From Verrucomicrobiaceae bacterium (lineage in GTDB: Bacteria > Verrucomicrobiota > Verrucomicrobiia > Verrucomicrobiales > Akkermansiaceae), in the NCBI GenBank assembly GCA_027484055.1, contig JAIXQH010000054.1:37564-101563 (forward strand): a stretch of DNA of 64,000 nt, in the 5' to 3' direction. Positions 8,342 to 17,936 of the stretch are shown here, in pieces (the stretch's first letter is position 1; each line of letters opens with the position of its first letter). The position numbers and the translations under genes were made by a program. The notes under the pieces are model-generated. The model searched no databases, was not told the origin of the DNA, and saw only the letters and a program-made list of their open reading frames with translations.

Positions 8342-10357
8342 TTACCAAGTCGGCTCCAGCTCGATGTAGCAGGTGGCGATGCCACGGCGGACGAATAGGA
8401 CGAAGGGACTCCGCAGGTTTTTTTCGAGATCGGCAAGGATGGGTTTCAGGGAATCGACAGAATCCACGGATTTACCATCGATAGAGAGCAAAATATCCCC
8501 GGCGGAAAGCCCACCCAGCGCAGCCCAGCCGGCAGGTGTGACAGCGGTGACGAGCACGCCTTTAAAATCGGCAGGGAGTTTCTCGCTGACCCGGTCGGCT
8601 TGACCGAGGTCGCGGGCGTTAAATTCCAGAGTCTCGCATTCGTAGGTGGCGAGCTCTGAAGTGCCTTCCGGGCTGGCGTCGAGCTTGACACGGATGACGA
8701 GGTCTTCTTTCCCCCGGCGGACCGTGAGCGCGACTTCTGAGCTGATGCGGTATTGGCGAATGAGTGAGGAAAAAACGTCCGCATCCTCAGGACGGGAGGT
8801 GGGGATGACGGTGCCGTCGAGTTTGAGGAGGAGGTCACCGGTTTTTAACCCGGCTTTTTCCGCCGTACTGCTGGGGTGGACTTGGGTGACGCGCACGCCC
8901 TTGGCTCCGGGGATGCCGAGCGCTTCGGCGAGATCTGAGGAAATGACTTGGGTGTCGATGCCGATCCACGCCTTTTTCACGAGGCCGGGCTTGTCAGGGT
9001 CTGGCTCGGCACCGATTTTCACCACGGTGAGGAAGCTGCGACCGGCTCGCTCGTAGGAGACGAGCACGGGGACTGGCTCGGTCTTATCTTTTGTGAGTTC
9101 GGCACTCACGCGGATGAGTTCGCCCAGGTTCGGCGTAGGCTGTCCTTGGACTTCTAAAATCAAATCTCCAGGCGCAATGACGGGCTTGGAAGTGGCGGCA
9201 GCACCGCCGGGGCGCAGACTCTGGACGAGCACGGCCTTGTTGTCATCCCGCAGAAGTTCGCGCGCACTCAACTCGGTCAAATCACGGGCGGTGATGCCCC
9301 ATGAGAGCAGTTCTTTTTCCCGTGGCTCGGCTGGCTCACGCTCGGTGCTGGTGACTTTCCAGATCATCGCCTGTCCTGCACGGCTGCCAGCGAGGATGAT
9401 TTCCTTGCCGATGGCGGACTCGAGTAAAATGCGATTGAAGACCGGGATGTCTTCCGGGGAGCGGGAGGCAGGGATTTCGGTGGCGTTGCAGCGCGTCACC
9501 AGATCGCCCGCTTGCAAGCCCGCCTTGGCGGCGGGCGAGTCGCTGATGACGCCACCGACGAGGATGCCGGCTTTGGCATCGTGGCTTTTCAACAAGGGCT
9601 GCGCTAAGAGCCCCACCCAGCTCCGCTCAACGTGGCCCTTGGCGATAAGTTCGTCTGCGATTTTCCGGGCTAAATTGGAAGGAATCGCCCCGCCGAGACT
9701 GCCGATGCCCACTTCATTTACCCCCACGATTTCACCCTGTAAATTCACCAAGGGGCCGCCGGAATTCCCCGGAAAAATCACCGCGTCATGGCCGATCCAG
9801 CGCACCAGTTCGCCCACCGCCTCGCCGTCCAGCCGCATTGAGCCGCCTGGGGCGATCATCTCGGTGTTGGCCACGATTCCCTGCGTGACGGATTGGGATA
9901 GCCCAGCCGGACTGCCCATGGCCAGCACGGGATCCCCCACTTCGAGGGCCGAGCTGTCCCCGAATTTCGCAACCGGCAGCGGGGCTGAGGGATCGCGCAG
10001 GTATTTTTTATCAATCTTCAAGACCGCCAAGTCTGCCAGCGGGTCAGTGCCGATGAGGGTCGCGCGGAGCTCTTGGCGGTCCGCCAATCGCACGGTGATC
10101 CGCGTCGCCCGGCCCGCTACGTGGTGATTGGTGAGGATGTAGCCGTCCGGAGAAATGATCGTGCCCGAGCCGCTGGCCCGTCCCTTCTGCATCCGCCCAC
10201 CGCCGCCCTCTTCGGACACCACATGGATCCGCACGAGGGCCGGATAAACTGCGCTTACCGCCGCTGCCACTTGGCTGTCAGCCTTGGCGTGAACCTGACT
10301 GGAGCTCATTGAAATTAGAAAAAGCGCGGCGAAGGCAGACTTAGGGGAAAATGGCAT
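8342..10357 (-). CDS. HtrA/DegP-type periplasmic serine protease with about four PDZ modules
   Basis: A 671-residue exported protease with a signal peptide cut near SSSQVHA. The trypsin-like domain has a full triad: His in LTNHHVAG, Asp in DPLADLAVLKID, and Ser in FPGNSGGPL. Four PDZ-like modules can be traced, at GILVGGVISDSPAAKAGL, at VLVQSLRPGGAAATSKP, at GVRVTQVHPSSTAEKAGL and at GVLVTAVTPAGWAALGGL. Classical DegP has two and about 450 residues, so this protein is extended. A likely role is envelope protein quality control. The following gene encodes a degenerate relative, probably co-transcribed. Confidence 0.88.
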   Translation of the reverse strand: MPFSPKSAFAALFLISMSSSQVHAKADSQVAAAVSAVYPALVRIHVVSEEGGGGRMQKGRASGSGTIISPDGYILTNHHVAGRATRITVRLADRQELRATLIGTDPLADLAVLKIDKKYLRDPSAPLPVAKFGDSSALEVGDPVLAMGSPAGLSQSVTQGIVANTEMIAPGGSMRLDGEAVGELVRWIGHDAVIFPGNSGGPLVNLQGEIVGVNEVGIGSLGGAIPSNLARKIADELIAKGHVERSWVGLLAQPLLKSHDAKAGILVGGVISDSPAAKAGLQAGDLVTRCNATEIPASRSPEDIPVFNRILLESAIGKEIILAGSRAGQAMIWKVTSTEREPAEPREKELLSWGITARDLTELSARELLRDDNKAVLVQSLRPGGAAATSKPVIAPGDLILEVQGQPTPNLGELIRVSAELTKDKTEPVPVLVSYERAGRSFLTVVKIGAEPDPDKPGLVKKAWIGIDTQVISSDLAEALGIPGAKGVRVTQVHPSSTAEKAGLKTGDLLLKLDGTVIPTSRPEDADVFSSLIRQYRISSEVALTVRRGKEDLVIRVKLDASPEGTSELATYECETLEFNARDLGQADRVSEKLPADFKGVLVTAVTPAGWAALGGLSAGDILLSIDGKSVDSVDSLKPILADLEKNLRSPFVLFVRRGIATCYIELEPTW

Positions 10358-10368
10358 GTCAGGAAGAA

Positions 10369-10381
10369 ACCCCGGCGGGGT
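10369..10381 (-). terminator. Short GC hairpin between vapBC and the htrA-like gene
   Basis: On the minus strand ACCCC-GCC-GGGGT is followed by TTTCTT. It lies downstream of vapC and 12 bp upstream of the htrA-like start. It could end the vapBC transcript or sit in the htrA leader. The T-tract is imperfect. Confidence 0.35.
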
Positions 10382-10447
10382 CTGTCCTACAACAGCGAAA
10401 CGAGTGACGACTCTTGTTTCAGTTTCTCAACGCCTCACCTATCAGCT

Positions 10448-10873
10448 TCACCCATCATCCATGTCATTGAAACTTCCACCATAGCCGGGGCGATAGAGCA
10501 GGAGGCACGTGTGCTTGGCGATTTCCTGGAAATGTGCGTCGATGGTGTAGAGGCGCACGACATCGTGGATGGCGATGGCGGCGATGAGGACGTCGAGCCA
10601 TGGGACGGTGAGACCTTTGCCCCGGAGCCGCCAAGCCAGGGCGACGGCGCGGTCCCAGTCGTCCTCGCGGCAGGGGCGGTATGGAATGACTGAAAAGCGC
10701 TTTCCGAGATGCGCCCGCTCCTCCAAACGGGCCCCCCCGAGAACCTCCAGACGGACCGGCGAACACCACTGAGCTTCATACGCTTCCAGCAGACCTTCGA
10801 CGGCGAGCTTGACCCTCATGTCGCCATTCCGGCGGAGGCTCTCAATCCAGGCAGATGAATCAACAAGGACCAT
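10448..10873 (-). CDS. vapC: VapC-type PIN-domain ribonuclease toxin
   Basis: A 141-residue PIN domain protein, the RNase toxin of a type II toxin-antitoxin pair. The acidic metal-binding residues are visible: Asp5 in VLVDSSAWIE, a Glu near residue 43 in PVRLEVLGG, Asp in VPWLDVLIAAIA near 94, and Asp in LYTIDAHFQEIA near 112. It follows the antitoxin gene by 6 bp on the same strand, the usual VapBC order. The RNA target is unknown. All four acidic positions look intact, so it is probably active. Confidence 0.9.
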   Translation of the reverse strand: MVLVDSSAWIESLRRNGDMRVKLAVEGLLEAYEAQWCSPVRLEVLGGARLEERAHLGKRFSVIPYRPCREDDWDRAVALAWRLRGKGLTVPWLDVLIAAIAIHDVVRLYTIDAHFQEIAKHTCLLLYRPGYGGSFNDMDDG

Positions 10874-10879
10874 GGCAGC

Positions 10880-11113
10880 TTAGTCTTGGTAAAGCGGAGG
10901 GACTGGGTTGGCTGGATCTAAGCCTGCCGCATCTGCGCTTGGAGTTGGATAGTCGAAGACGCCTTCCCGGATCATCCGACCAAATTCGCGAGCTTGTTTG
11001 CGCCGCACGAACTCCGTGACTGCCCGCGCCACAGCTGGACTCTTGTTCTTGTCCCCTGTGATCTTCAGCAACTCGGCTAGGACGTCATCTTCAATATCTA
11101 CCGTGATTCTCAT
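10880..11113 (-). CDS. vapB: VapB-type antitoxin
   Basis: A 77-residue antitoxin. The N-terminus MRITVDIEDDVLAELL and the helix containing SPAVARAVTEFVRRKQ fit a ribbon-helix-helix / DUF2191-type DNA-binding fold. The tail rich in Pro and Asp is likely the toxin-neutralising part. It is first in the vapBC operon, and its start faces mfd across a 74-bp AT-rich intergenic region likely to hold both promoters. Confidence 0.85.
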   Translation of the reverse strand: MRITVDIEDDVLAELLKITGDKNKSPAVARAVTEFVRRKQAREFGRMIREGVFDYPTPSADAAGLDPANPVPPLYQD

Positions 11114-11158
11114 GCCCTACTTATACCCTCATTTTGCATCATTACAAGACATATAAAT

Positions 11159-11171
11159 CATCATTTTGATG
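11159..11171. promoter_or_regulatory. Small palindrome in the vapB-mfd divergent promoter region
   Basis: CATCA-TTT-TGATG is a perfect 5-bp inverted repeat in AT-rich DNA between the divergent vapB and mfd starts. It could be a VapBC autoregulatory operator. Evidence is positional only. Confidence 0.3.
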
Positions 11172-11187
11172 TAAATTTCTCAAAAAT

Positions 11188-14100
11188 ATGGAATTCATCC
11201 CGAGCTTGCCCCGGTTGATTTCCGACACTAAGTCTCGGCCACTCCTCAGAATGGATTCCACCACACACGGCTGGCTGCGACTGGCTGTTACACAACCTGA
11301 TTTCTCGAAACGCCTGGCAGCACTTGCCACCGGTAAACGCGAAGTCGTGCTCGATCACTCGGCGGAGGCGGCTCACTCGTTCCTTGCGGCGATGGTGGTG
11401 ATGGCGGCGGCGGATTTGAAAAAAAAGCGGCTGTGGCTGGTTTGCGACCTGCCGCGCCACCGGGAACGCCTTGCTGCCGAACTAGAACTCTGGGGAGTGA
11501 CGGCGTTGATTTTACCGGAAGGCCCGGTGGAAACAGGAGACGGAGCCATCGCCGATCCCGAGTCGGCGGCGGAGTGGTTCGCCGTTTTAGAAATCCTCGC
11601 CCGCGCTGAAGGCTGTGCGGTGATTTGTGGCAGTGATGGGTTTTCCGGGAAAGCCCCCTCCCCGGCTGCGCTACGGGCCAGCCGCACGGAGTTGAAACCG
11701 GGAAATGCGTTGGACCCGGCGGCGCTGGCGAAATCCCTGACGGAGCATGGTTACGAGCGAGTGCCAACGGTGACGACGCGCGGGCATTTCGCGGTGCGTG
11801 GCGGGATCTTGGACTTGTTTGCCTGGCAAGCGGCCAAGCCCTTGCGGCTGGAATTTTTCGACACCGAACTGGAGTCGATCCGCGAGTTTGACCTCGATTC
11901 ACAGGCATCGACCGGGAAACTCACAGCAGCGGATTTACTACTCGCCGAGCCGTCCTCCGAGGCCACCGTGGCGGATTACCGGCGGAAGACGGACCTGATC
12001 ATTTCCTTCGGCGCAGAAATCGCAAAGCCGGATGTGCGAATCATCGACGGCGCGGCGGAATTCAATAGCGAGGAGGATTTCACGCTCGCCTGCTTCGGCA
12101 GCCCACTCGGCACCTTCGAGGCGGGTGACTTCGTGCTGGAGGAAACGCGGCGGGAGACGTTTTTCAAACAACTCAACGACTGGAAACGCGAAGGCTGGGA
12201 CATCGCGATGGTCTTCGGCAACAAGGGCGAGGAAGAGCGCTTCACCGAGCTGGCGGGCAAGGATCTCAAGCGCGATCTCGGGCTCACGCCGATCCGTGGC
12301 GAGCTGATGGCAGGCTTCACCGTGCCGGTCTCGAAGCTGGCGGTGCTGTCCTCGTCCGAGCTATTTGGCCGCTACCGCACGCCGGGCGCGCCGAGGCGTT
12401 CGTTGCTGGAAAAGGCACGGGCGGCGAGGGCGCGGGCGACCATCGATGAAATGGAAGAGGGCGATCTGGTGGTGCATTACGAATACGGCGTCGGTCGCTT
12501 CCGCGGCATCCAACAGGGCGATGAAGGAGATGAATTGGTGCTGGAATACCGCGACGGCGCGCTGCTCGGCGTGCCGCTCGAACAGGCTCACCTCGTCGGG
12601 AAATACGTGGGTCTCGGCGGCAAAACCCCTGAGTTCAACAAACTCGGCGGCAGCGCGTGGAAAACAGCACGCAAGGCAGCGGAGAAATCCATCATGGACT
12701 ACGCCGCGCAACTACTTCGGGTGCAGGCGGAACGCGCGTCCGAAGAAGGATTCGCTCACCCGCCGGATTCGCGATGGATGTGGGAATTTGAACGCTCATT
12801 TCACTTCACCGAGACCACCGACCAGCGGCGGGCGATCGAAGAAACCAAGCTGGACCTGGAATCAACCCGCCCGATGGATCGGCTGATTTGTGGCGATGTC
12901 GGATTCGGAAAAACCGAGGTCGCCATCCGTGGTGCCTTCAAGGCGGTGACGAGCGGCAAGCAAGTGGTCATCCTCGTGCCGACGACCGTGCTTGCCGAAC
13001 AGCATTGGCGGACTTTCCGCGAACGCATGTCGGATTATCCGGTGAGGATCGACCTCATGAACCGCTTCCGAACGGCCAAGGAAATCCGCGAAACGCTGGC
13101 GGGCCTCGCCGACGGCTCAGTGGACATCGTCATCGGCACGCACCGCTTGGTCTCTGGCGACGTGAAATTCAAAGACCTCGGCCTAGTGGTGGTGGATGAG
13201 GAGCAGCGCTTCGGCGTGGCGCATAAGGAAAAATTTAAGCAGCTCTTCCGCCAAGTGGATGTGCTCACGCTTTCCGCCACACCGATCCCACGGACGCTTT
13301 ACATGGCGCTCATGGGAGCACGCGACATGTCCACCATCGACACGCCACCGCCGAACCGCGTGCCTGTTTCCACGACTGTCTGCGCATACGACGAGCGCAT
13401 CATCCGCGATGCCATCCGCCGCGAAATGAAGCGCGGTGGGCAAGTGTTTTTCCTGCACAACCGGGTAAAAACCATCGACATGATGGCCTCGAAAATCCGC
13501 GAACTCGTGCCGGAAGCGCGGGTGCTCATTGGCCACGGGCAAATGGATAAGGACGATCTGGAGGTGGTGATGCATTCCTTCGTGAAGGGTGAGGCGGACG
13601 TGCTTTTGGCCACGACGATCATCGAGACCGGCATCGACATCCCGAATGCGAACACCATCCTCATCGACCGCGCGGATCGATTTGGCCTAGCGGATCTCTA
13701 CCAACTCCGCGGCCGGGTCGGTCGCGCTGGGGAAAAAGCCTACGCCATTTTACTCCTCCCGCGCGACATGATGACCGTGGGAGACGCCCGGAAACGGATC
13801 AACGCGATCAAGGAATACACCGCGCTCGGCTCGGGATTTAAGATCGCGATGAAGGACTTGGAAATCCGTGGCGCGGGAAATTTGCTCGGCACCAAGCAGT
13901 CTGGCCACATTTCGCAAATCGGATTCGAGCTCTACTGCCAGCTCCTCCGCCAATCGGTGGATCGGCTCAAGGGGCGCAAGGACGCACCGCGTGGTGAGAC
14001 GAGCTTCAAGGCGGATTTCATTTCCTTCAGCGAGACCGCCTTCGCCCGTGAAGATCCGCAGTTCATGCTGCCCGCATTCTTGCCGATCGCCTGGCTAGAA

Positions 14101-14418
14101 GAGACAAAAGTGCGGATCACTGCTTATCGCGAGCTCTCAGAAGCCGGCACAGAAAAAGCAATCGCCGCGCTCGAAACGTCGTGGCGCGACCGCTTCGGCA
14201 GAATTCCCGAGGCCGCCCAGAGACTTTTAGAAATCACACGAATCAAGGCGCTCGCAGCTGCAGAGGGCATTTCCTCGGTCGAAATCCAAGCCCAGCGTCT
14301 CATGCTCCACCGGAATGGCGACTACATCTTGCTGGAAGGTCGTCGCTTTCCCCGCTTGCAATCCGCGAGTCCGCAAGGGAAGCTCGCCGAAGCAGCCACT
14401 ATGTTGCTCAATTTCTGA
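11188..14418 (+). CDS. mfd: Transcription-repair coupling factor
   Basis: Mfd removes RNA polymerase stalled at lesions and recruits UvrA. The 1076-residue protein has an N-terminal UvrB-homology region, and the polymerase-interaction domain near residue 420 ([17 protein letters not shown]). The RecG-like translocase follows, with Walker [12 protein letters not shown] near residue 570, DEEQRFGV as the Walker B box and [13 protein letters not shown] as motif III, and then a TRG region and a C-terminal UvrA-binding-like domain. It is slightly shorter than the E. coli protein. An alternative ATG lies at 11251. It runs into the SurA-like gene after 6 bp. Confidence 0.96.
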   Translation: MEFIPSLPRLISDTKSRPLLRMDSTTHGWLRLAVTQPDFSKRLAALATGKREVVLDHSAEAAHSFLAAMVVMAAADLKKKRLWLVCDLPRHRERLAAELELWGVTALILPEGPVETGDGAIADPESAAEWFAVLEILARAEGCAVICGSDGFSGKAPSPAALRASRTELKPGNALDPAALAKSLTEHGYERVPTVTTRGHFAVRGGILDLFAWQAAKPLRLEFFDTELESIREFDLDSQASTGKLTAADLLLAEPSSEATVADYRRKTDLIISFGAEIAKPDVRIIDGAAEFNSEEDFTLACFGSPLGTFEAGDFVLEETRRETFFKQLNDWKREGWDIAMVFGNKGEEERFTELAGKDLKRDLGLTPIRGELMAGFTVPVSKLAVLSSSELFGRYRTPGAPRRSLLEKARAARARATIDEMEEGDLVVHYEYGVGRFRGIQQGDEGDELVLEYRDGALLGVPLEQAHLVGKYVGLGGKTPEFNKLGGSAWKTARKAAEKSIMDYAAQLLRVQAERASEEGFAHPPDSRWMWEFERSFHFTETTDQRRAIEETKLDLESTRPMDRLICGDVGFGKTEVAIRGAFKAVTSGKQVVILVPTTVLAEQHWRTFRERMSDYPVRIDLMNRFRTAKEIRETLAGLADGSVDIVIGTHRLVSGDVKFKDLGLVVVDEEQRFGVAHKEKFKQLFRQVDVLTLSATPIPRTLYMALMGARDMSTIDTPPPNRVPVSTTVCAYDERIIRDAIRREMKRGGQVFFLHNRVKTIDMMASKIRELVPEARVLIGHGQMDKDDLEVVMHSFVKGEADVLLATTIIETGIDIPNANTILIDRADRFGLADLYQLRGRVGRAGEKAYAILLLPRDMMTVGDARKRINAIKEYTALGSGFKIAMKDLEIRGAGNLLGTKQSGHISQIGFELYCQLLRQSVDRLKGRKDAPRGETSFKADFISFSETAFAREDPQFMLPAFLPIAWLEETKVRITAYRELSEAGTEKAIAALETSWRDRFGRIPEAAQRLLEITRIKALAAAEGISSVEIQAQRLMLHRNGDYILLEGRRFPRLQSASPQGKLAEAATMLLNF

Positions 14419-14424
14419 CTCTCC

Positions 14425-15462
14425 ATGACTCTTATAAATTCGCGATTTGGTTTGGCACTGGTGGCTACGATTTCCTCCGCCGCATTGTCAGGTTCCGTAG
14501 CCTCCGCTCAAGCGCTAGGACCTGTCCGCCCCTCCGGCCCCGTGGAAGTCAATGGCATCGCCGCCAAGGTTAATGGCCACGTCATTACCAAGAACCAGAT
14601 TTCATTCATGCTGGCCCCCGTTTACGCCCAGCTCTCCGCCCAATTTCCCCGCCGCGGCCCTCAGTTCGACGCGAAGTTCAAGGAATCCAAGTCCAACATC
14701 ATTCAAGAACTGGTGGACCGTCAGATCATCCTCGACGAGTTCAAGCAGCTCGGCGCCTTCATCAAGCCTTACATCATTGACGATGAGGTGAAGCGCCAGA
14801 TCCGCGAACTCTACAACGGCGACGAAGTCAAATTCCGTGAAGAACTCAAGCGCAGCCGCCTGACCATGGACGGCTATCGCGAAATGACCAAAGAAAAAAT
14901 GGTCGTCCAGTCCATGCGTGCCCAGCAGTTTTCGGACGCGCCTCCGCCACTGCCTAACGAGATCAGTAAGGAGTACGATGAAATCAAAAAGACCCTTCGC
15001 GACGTCTCCAAAGATGTCATCACCTTCCAGAAAATCTTCATCCCTGCCACCGACGCTGAAAACCCTGCATCCACCCCAGACAGCCAGCTAAGTCTCGCAG
15101 AAAGTCTAGCTGCAAAACTCAGCAATGGTGCCGACTTCACCGAGCTCGCCAAGGCCAACTCGAAAGACGCCTATGCCGAAAACGGTGGTCTCCAAGAAAA
15201 TGTTCCACGTCCTGACCTCTCTCCAGAATTTGCCTCTATCCTCTTCGAAGCCGAGCCTGGAAAAATCGTCGGCCCCCTGATGGATCCCCAAGGCTTCACC
15301 CTCGTTAAGCCGGTCAAAATCGAATATGGCCCTGCACCAGCTCTCGACGACTCAGTCCGCAGTATGCTCGAAGAGCGCGTCCGCCGCAAAAAGACTTCCC
15401 AGCAATACGAGCACTGGATTCAAACGAAGAGGAAACGCGCGATGATTGACCTCCGCGAGTGA
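14425..15462 (+). CDS. SurA-like periplasmic peptidyl-prolyl isomerase
   Basis: A 345-residue exported protein with an N-terminal signal segment (ATISSAALSGSVASAQA). A SurA-N-type chaperone region follows (NGIAAKVNGHVITKNQI, then VDRQIILDEF), and then one parvulin domain from about residue 210 with the usual GADFTELAKANSKD and GGLQENVP words. It likely assists folding of outer-membrane proteins. One PPIase domain instead of the two of E. coli SurA is common outside Proteobacteria. It starts 6 bp after mfd and is probably co-transcribed. Confidence 0.85.
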   Translation: MTLINSRFGLALVATISSAALSGSVASAQALGPVRPSGPVEVNGIAAKVNGHVITKNQISFMLAPVYAQLSAQFPRRGPQFDAKFKESKSNIIQELVDRQIILDEFKQLGAFIKPYIIDDEVKRQIRELYNGDEVKFREELKRSRLTMDGYREMTKEKMVVQSMRAQQFSDAPPPLPNEISKEYDEIKKTLRDVSKDVITFQKIFIPATDAENPASTPDSQLSLAESLAAKLSNGADFTELAKANSKDAYAENGGLQENVPRPDLSPEFASILFEAEPGKIVGPLMDPQGFTLVKPVKIEYGPAPALDDSVRSMLEERVRRKKTSQQYEHWIQTKRKRAMIDLRE

Positions 15463-15564
15463 CACAACCGACCTTTTGGGATTGTTCAGCCGACTCCCAG
15501 CCCATCCCCAGACTCTCCAGCCTTCATGTCGAGCGTTCTGCGGACCACTAACAACCTAGCGATG

Positions 15565-17034
15565 ACAAGAGATCTAACTGCATACCCGGCATGGCAAGAA
15601 GACGATTTAGGAATTCCACTTCCCGACTCTTCGCACGCCTGCTCAGTCTGCTTGCCAACATGGCAATCCGTGCTCGACTACGAAGAAGGTCGTGAAAAAG
15701 TTCTGAAAAAGCTCCGCACCGGTTACCCTCGGTTTTTTAAACACCCCGTCGTCGAGCGCCTATTCAGCGCGGCCAGGGCCGAAGTCGCTAGCGAGCAGGA
15801 AGATGTCATCGTCCTCCCCACCCGCGCCTCCGTCCAGCGCGCTCACCGCTGGGTCGAGCTTCGCTCAGAATCCGCCGTGCGGATCGCCAGTTTCCACGGA
15901 CTCCAAGCACTCGTCGTCCCGCTCAAGGCCAAGGCCGATGCAGATGCCTACTGGCGCTTCTCCGGCGAAGTCGTAAGCAGCAGGCAGGCGCAAGACTTTC
16001 TCGACGGGAAACTCCGCGAAGGTTCGAAGTCACATTTGCTCTCCAGAGCACTCTCCAAGTTCACCGGTGCCGCTGCAGAGGACACCTTCATCTTCACCAG
16101 TGGCATGGCCGCCGTCACTGCCGTGCTCCGTGCTTTACCTGGTCTCAGAGAAGGCAAAAAAACACTCCAACTCGAGTTCCCCTATGTGGATTGCTTGAAA
16201 GTCCAAGAACTCTTCGGGAACGGCGTGGTCTATCTGAATGAAGCCAACGGTGAATCCTTCGACGAGGCACTCATGCGAATCCGCCAAGGCGAATTTGCAG
16301 GCGTCTTCACCGAGGTCCCCAGCAATCCTCTACTCGGCACCGTGGACCTCCACCGCGTGGCCAAGGCCTGTCAAGATGGCTCCACGCCTTTCATCGTCGA
16401 TGACTCCGCCAGCGGTCCGCTCAACGTAGAAAGCATCCGCTATGCCGACGTCGTCACCGGCAGCCTCACGAAATGGATTTCTGGCGGTGGCGACGTCATG
16501 GCTGGCGTGGCCTCGATCCGGGCCGACTCGCCCCTTGCCGAGACTTTCCGCGAGTCGCTCAAGACAGATGCCACCGACAGCGCACCCCTCTACATCGCGG
16601 ATGCCGAAGTCCTGCTCTCCAATATCAAGGGCTACCCGAAGCGCATGAAAACGGTCAACCAGAACGGCAGCGCCCTCGCCGCCTGGCTCGCCGCTCACCC
16701 CGCCGTCGCGGAAGTGTGGCACCCCTCGCTCACCCACACTGCCAACTACGAAGCCGTCATGCGGAAAGGCGGAGGCTACGGCGGGCTCCTATCCTTCATC
16801 ATCAAGGCTCCCAAGAAGACTCCTAAAGTCTATGACGCCCTGCGCGTCTGCAAGGGACCAAGCTTCGGCACCTCCTTCACTCTCGTCTGCCCCTACACCC
16901 TCCTCGCCCACTATCATGAGTTAGAGTGGGCAGAAGGCTGCGGCGTCTCGGCGAATCTCCTGCGCGTCTCCTGCGGACTGGAACCGATCGAACAAATCAT
17001 CGCCGCCTTTGAAGAAGCTCTCTCACACGCCTGA
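15565..17034 (+). CDS. Cystathionine gamma-synthase-like PLP enzyme, large variant
   Basis: A 489-residue member of the Cys/Met metabolism PLP family, expected to make cystathionine from an activated homoserine and cysteine. Its C-terminal 350 residues carry the fold: FTSGMAAVTAVLRALPG (cofactor phosphate region), EVPSNPLLGTVDL, FIVDDSASGPLN and the Schiff-base lysine in VVTGSLTKWISGGGD. A roughly 100-residue N-terminal extension (SVCLPTWQSVLDYEEG) recalls the fungal STR2-type enzymes. The ATG at 15565 fits relatives better than the one at 15526. The homoserine branch genes thrB/thrC are 28 kb away. Confidence 0.78.
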   Translation, partial: TRDLTAYPAWQEDDLGIPLPDSSHACSVCLPTWQSVLDYEEGREKVLKKLRTGYPRFFKHPVVERLFSAARAEVASEQEDVIVLPTRASVQRAHRWVELRSESAVRIASFHGLQALVVPLKAKADADAYWRFSGEVVSSRQAQDFLDGKLREGSKSHLLSRALSKFTGAAAEDTFIFTSGMAAVTAVLRALPGLREGKKTLQLEFPYVDCLKVQELFGNGVVYLNEANGESFDEALMRIRQGEFAGVFTEVPSNPLLGTVDLHRVAKACQDGSTPFIVDDSASGPLNVESIRYADVVTGSLTKWISGGGDVMAGVASIRADSPLAETFRESLKTDATDSAPLYIADAEVLLSNIKGYPKRMKTVNQNGSALAAWLAAHPAVAEVWHPSLTHTANYEAVMRKGGGYGGLLSFIIKAPKKTPKVYDALRVCKGPSFGTSFTLVCPYTLLAHYHELEWAEGCGVSANLLRVSCGLEPIEQIIAAFEEALSHA

Positions 17035-17042
17035 GGCTCGTC

Positions 17043-17567
17043 TCACAATAGTCCGCCCGTCCCCGTCGCTGGACCATCAAGGTATCTTTCGAGAAATCGC
17101 CCCCAGATCATCCGCCCCTGAGGCGTGAGCGCTGCCGTCATTTTCCCCACACAAGGACTGCACATCATCAAAGGCAGCGCCCCCTCGACCAGGCTCCCAC
17201 CCGAGTCAAATAGCGCAGAAATCCCATAGCCCATCAGCCCCGACCGCGGCGCACGGCAGGAGACACAATGGTGAAATCGCCCCGTCGCATCAGCGTCGAG
17301 CATGAACTCCTTCACCCGTGCCTCCCAATCGATCTGCGCCTCAAGAAAAGTCCGCACCGCCTGCTTGGAAGCCTCATCCATCGGCTCCATCACCCGTTCC
17401 CGGCACGGCTGGCAAATAGCATATTCCATCACACACTCCTCCCCGACAAACTCCTTGTTCACCAACCAAGGTTCATCGATTTCCACCAAGGGAAGCCGAC
17501 AGCATACACAAAGCGAAAACGCCTCCCCCGTCTCCTCCGACGCCAGCCATTCATCCATGGAACGCAT
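17043..17567 (-). CDS. Conserved cysteine-rich protein with four CxxC-type pairs
   Basis: An unrecognised 174-residue soluble protein. Two similar halves each hold paired cysteines: CVCCRLP and CQPCRE in the first, CVSCRAP and CSPCVGK in the second. This suggests two zinc ribbons formed by an internal duplication. No signal peptide or membrane span is evident. It is convergent with the cystathionine synthase gene, its stop 8 bp from that stop. A structural zinc or nucleic-acid-binding role is possible but unproven. Confidence 0.6.
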   Translation of the reverse strand: MRSMDEWLASEETGEAFSLCVCCRLPLVEIDEPWLVNKEFVGEECVMEYAICQPCRERVMEPMDEASKQAVRTFLEAQIDWEARVKEFMLDADATGRFHHCVSCRAPRSGLMGYGISALFDSGGSLVEGALPLMMCSPCVGKMTAALTPQGRMIWGRFLERYLDGPATGTGGLL

Positions 17568-17639
17568 GCGCGCAGGCTATTCAGGAAATCAGGTGAGGTA
17601 AAGCATCTTGAAGCCGCCTACTAGAGGGCAAAGCCCAAG

Positions 17640-17870
17640 CCTTTTCTGATCCGTGCACATCCGTTAAAATTTGAGGAATGATTTAGAAATAGTCAATTCC
17701 TCCATGTCCGCTGGCCTCCCATTGTGGTCAAAGAACTCTTCTGAACTTCAAAGATCAGAGAATTTCAACCACGGATAGCAGGTTGAACGCAGATAAGATT
17801 TTTTCACTGCCAAGCCGCCAAGAGTGCCAAGTTTTTGAGAGATGGTAGCGAATAACTTCATTCAAATTCC
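17640..17870. repeat. Dispersed repeat words in an otherwise empty gap
   Basis: The gap 17568-17936 has no convincing gene. It holds words typical of dispersed intergenic repeats: GATCCGTGCACATCCGTT near 17650, ACCACGGATAGCAGG then GAACGCAGATAAGA near 17770-17796, and CACTGCCAAGCCGCCAAGAG near 17807. A 61-codon frame on the minus strand runs into this repeat and is not credited as a gene. Confidence 0.45.
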
Positions 17871-17936
17871 TAGACGTGCCTAGCCAGTAACCGATAAGTT
17901 CGAGGCAATTCTCGAAAAGATCTTTGGGGTTCGGCT

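Noticed and set aside
9093..10127. 344-codon plus-strand frame inside the htrA-like gene
   Set aside because: Antisense to an intact protease domain; Ser/Pro/Arg-rich translation without domain features.
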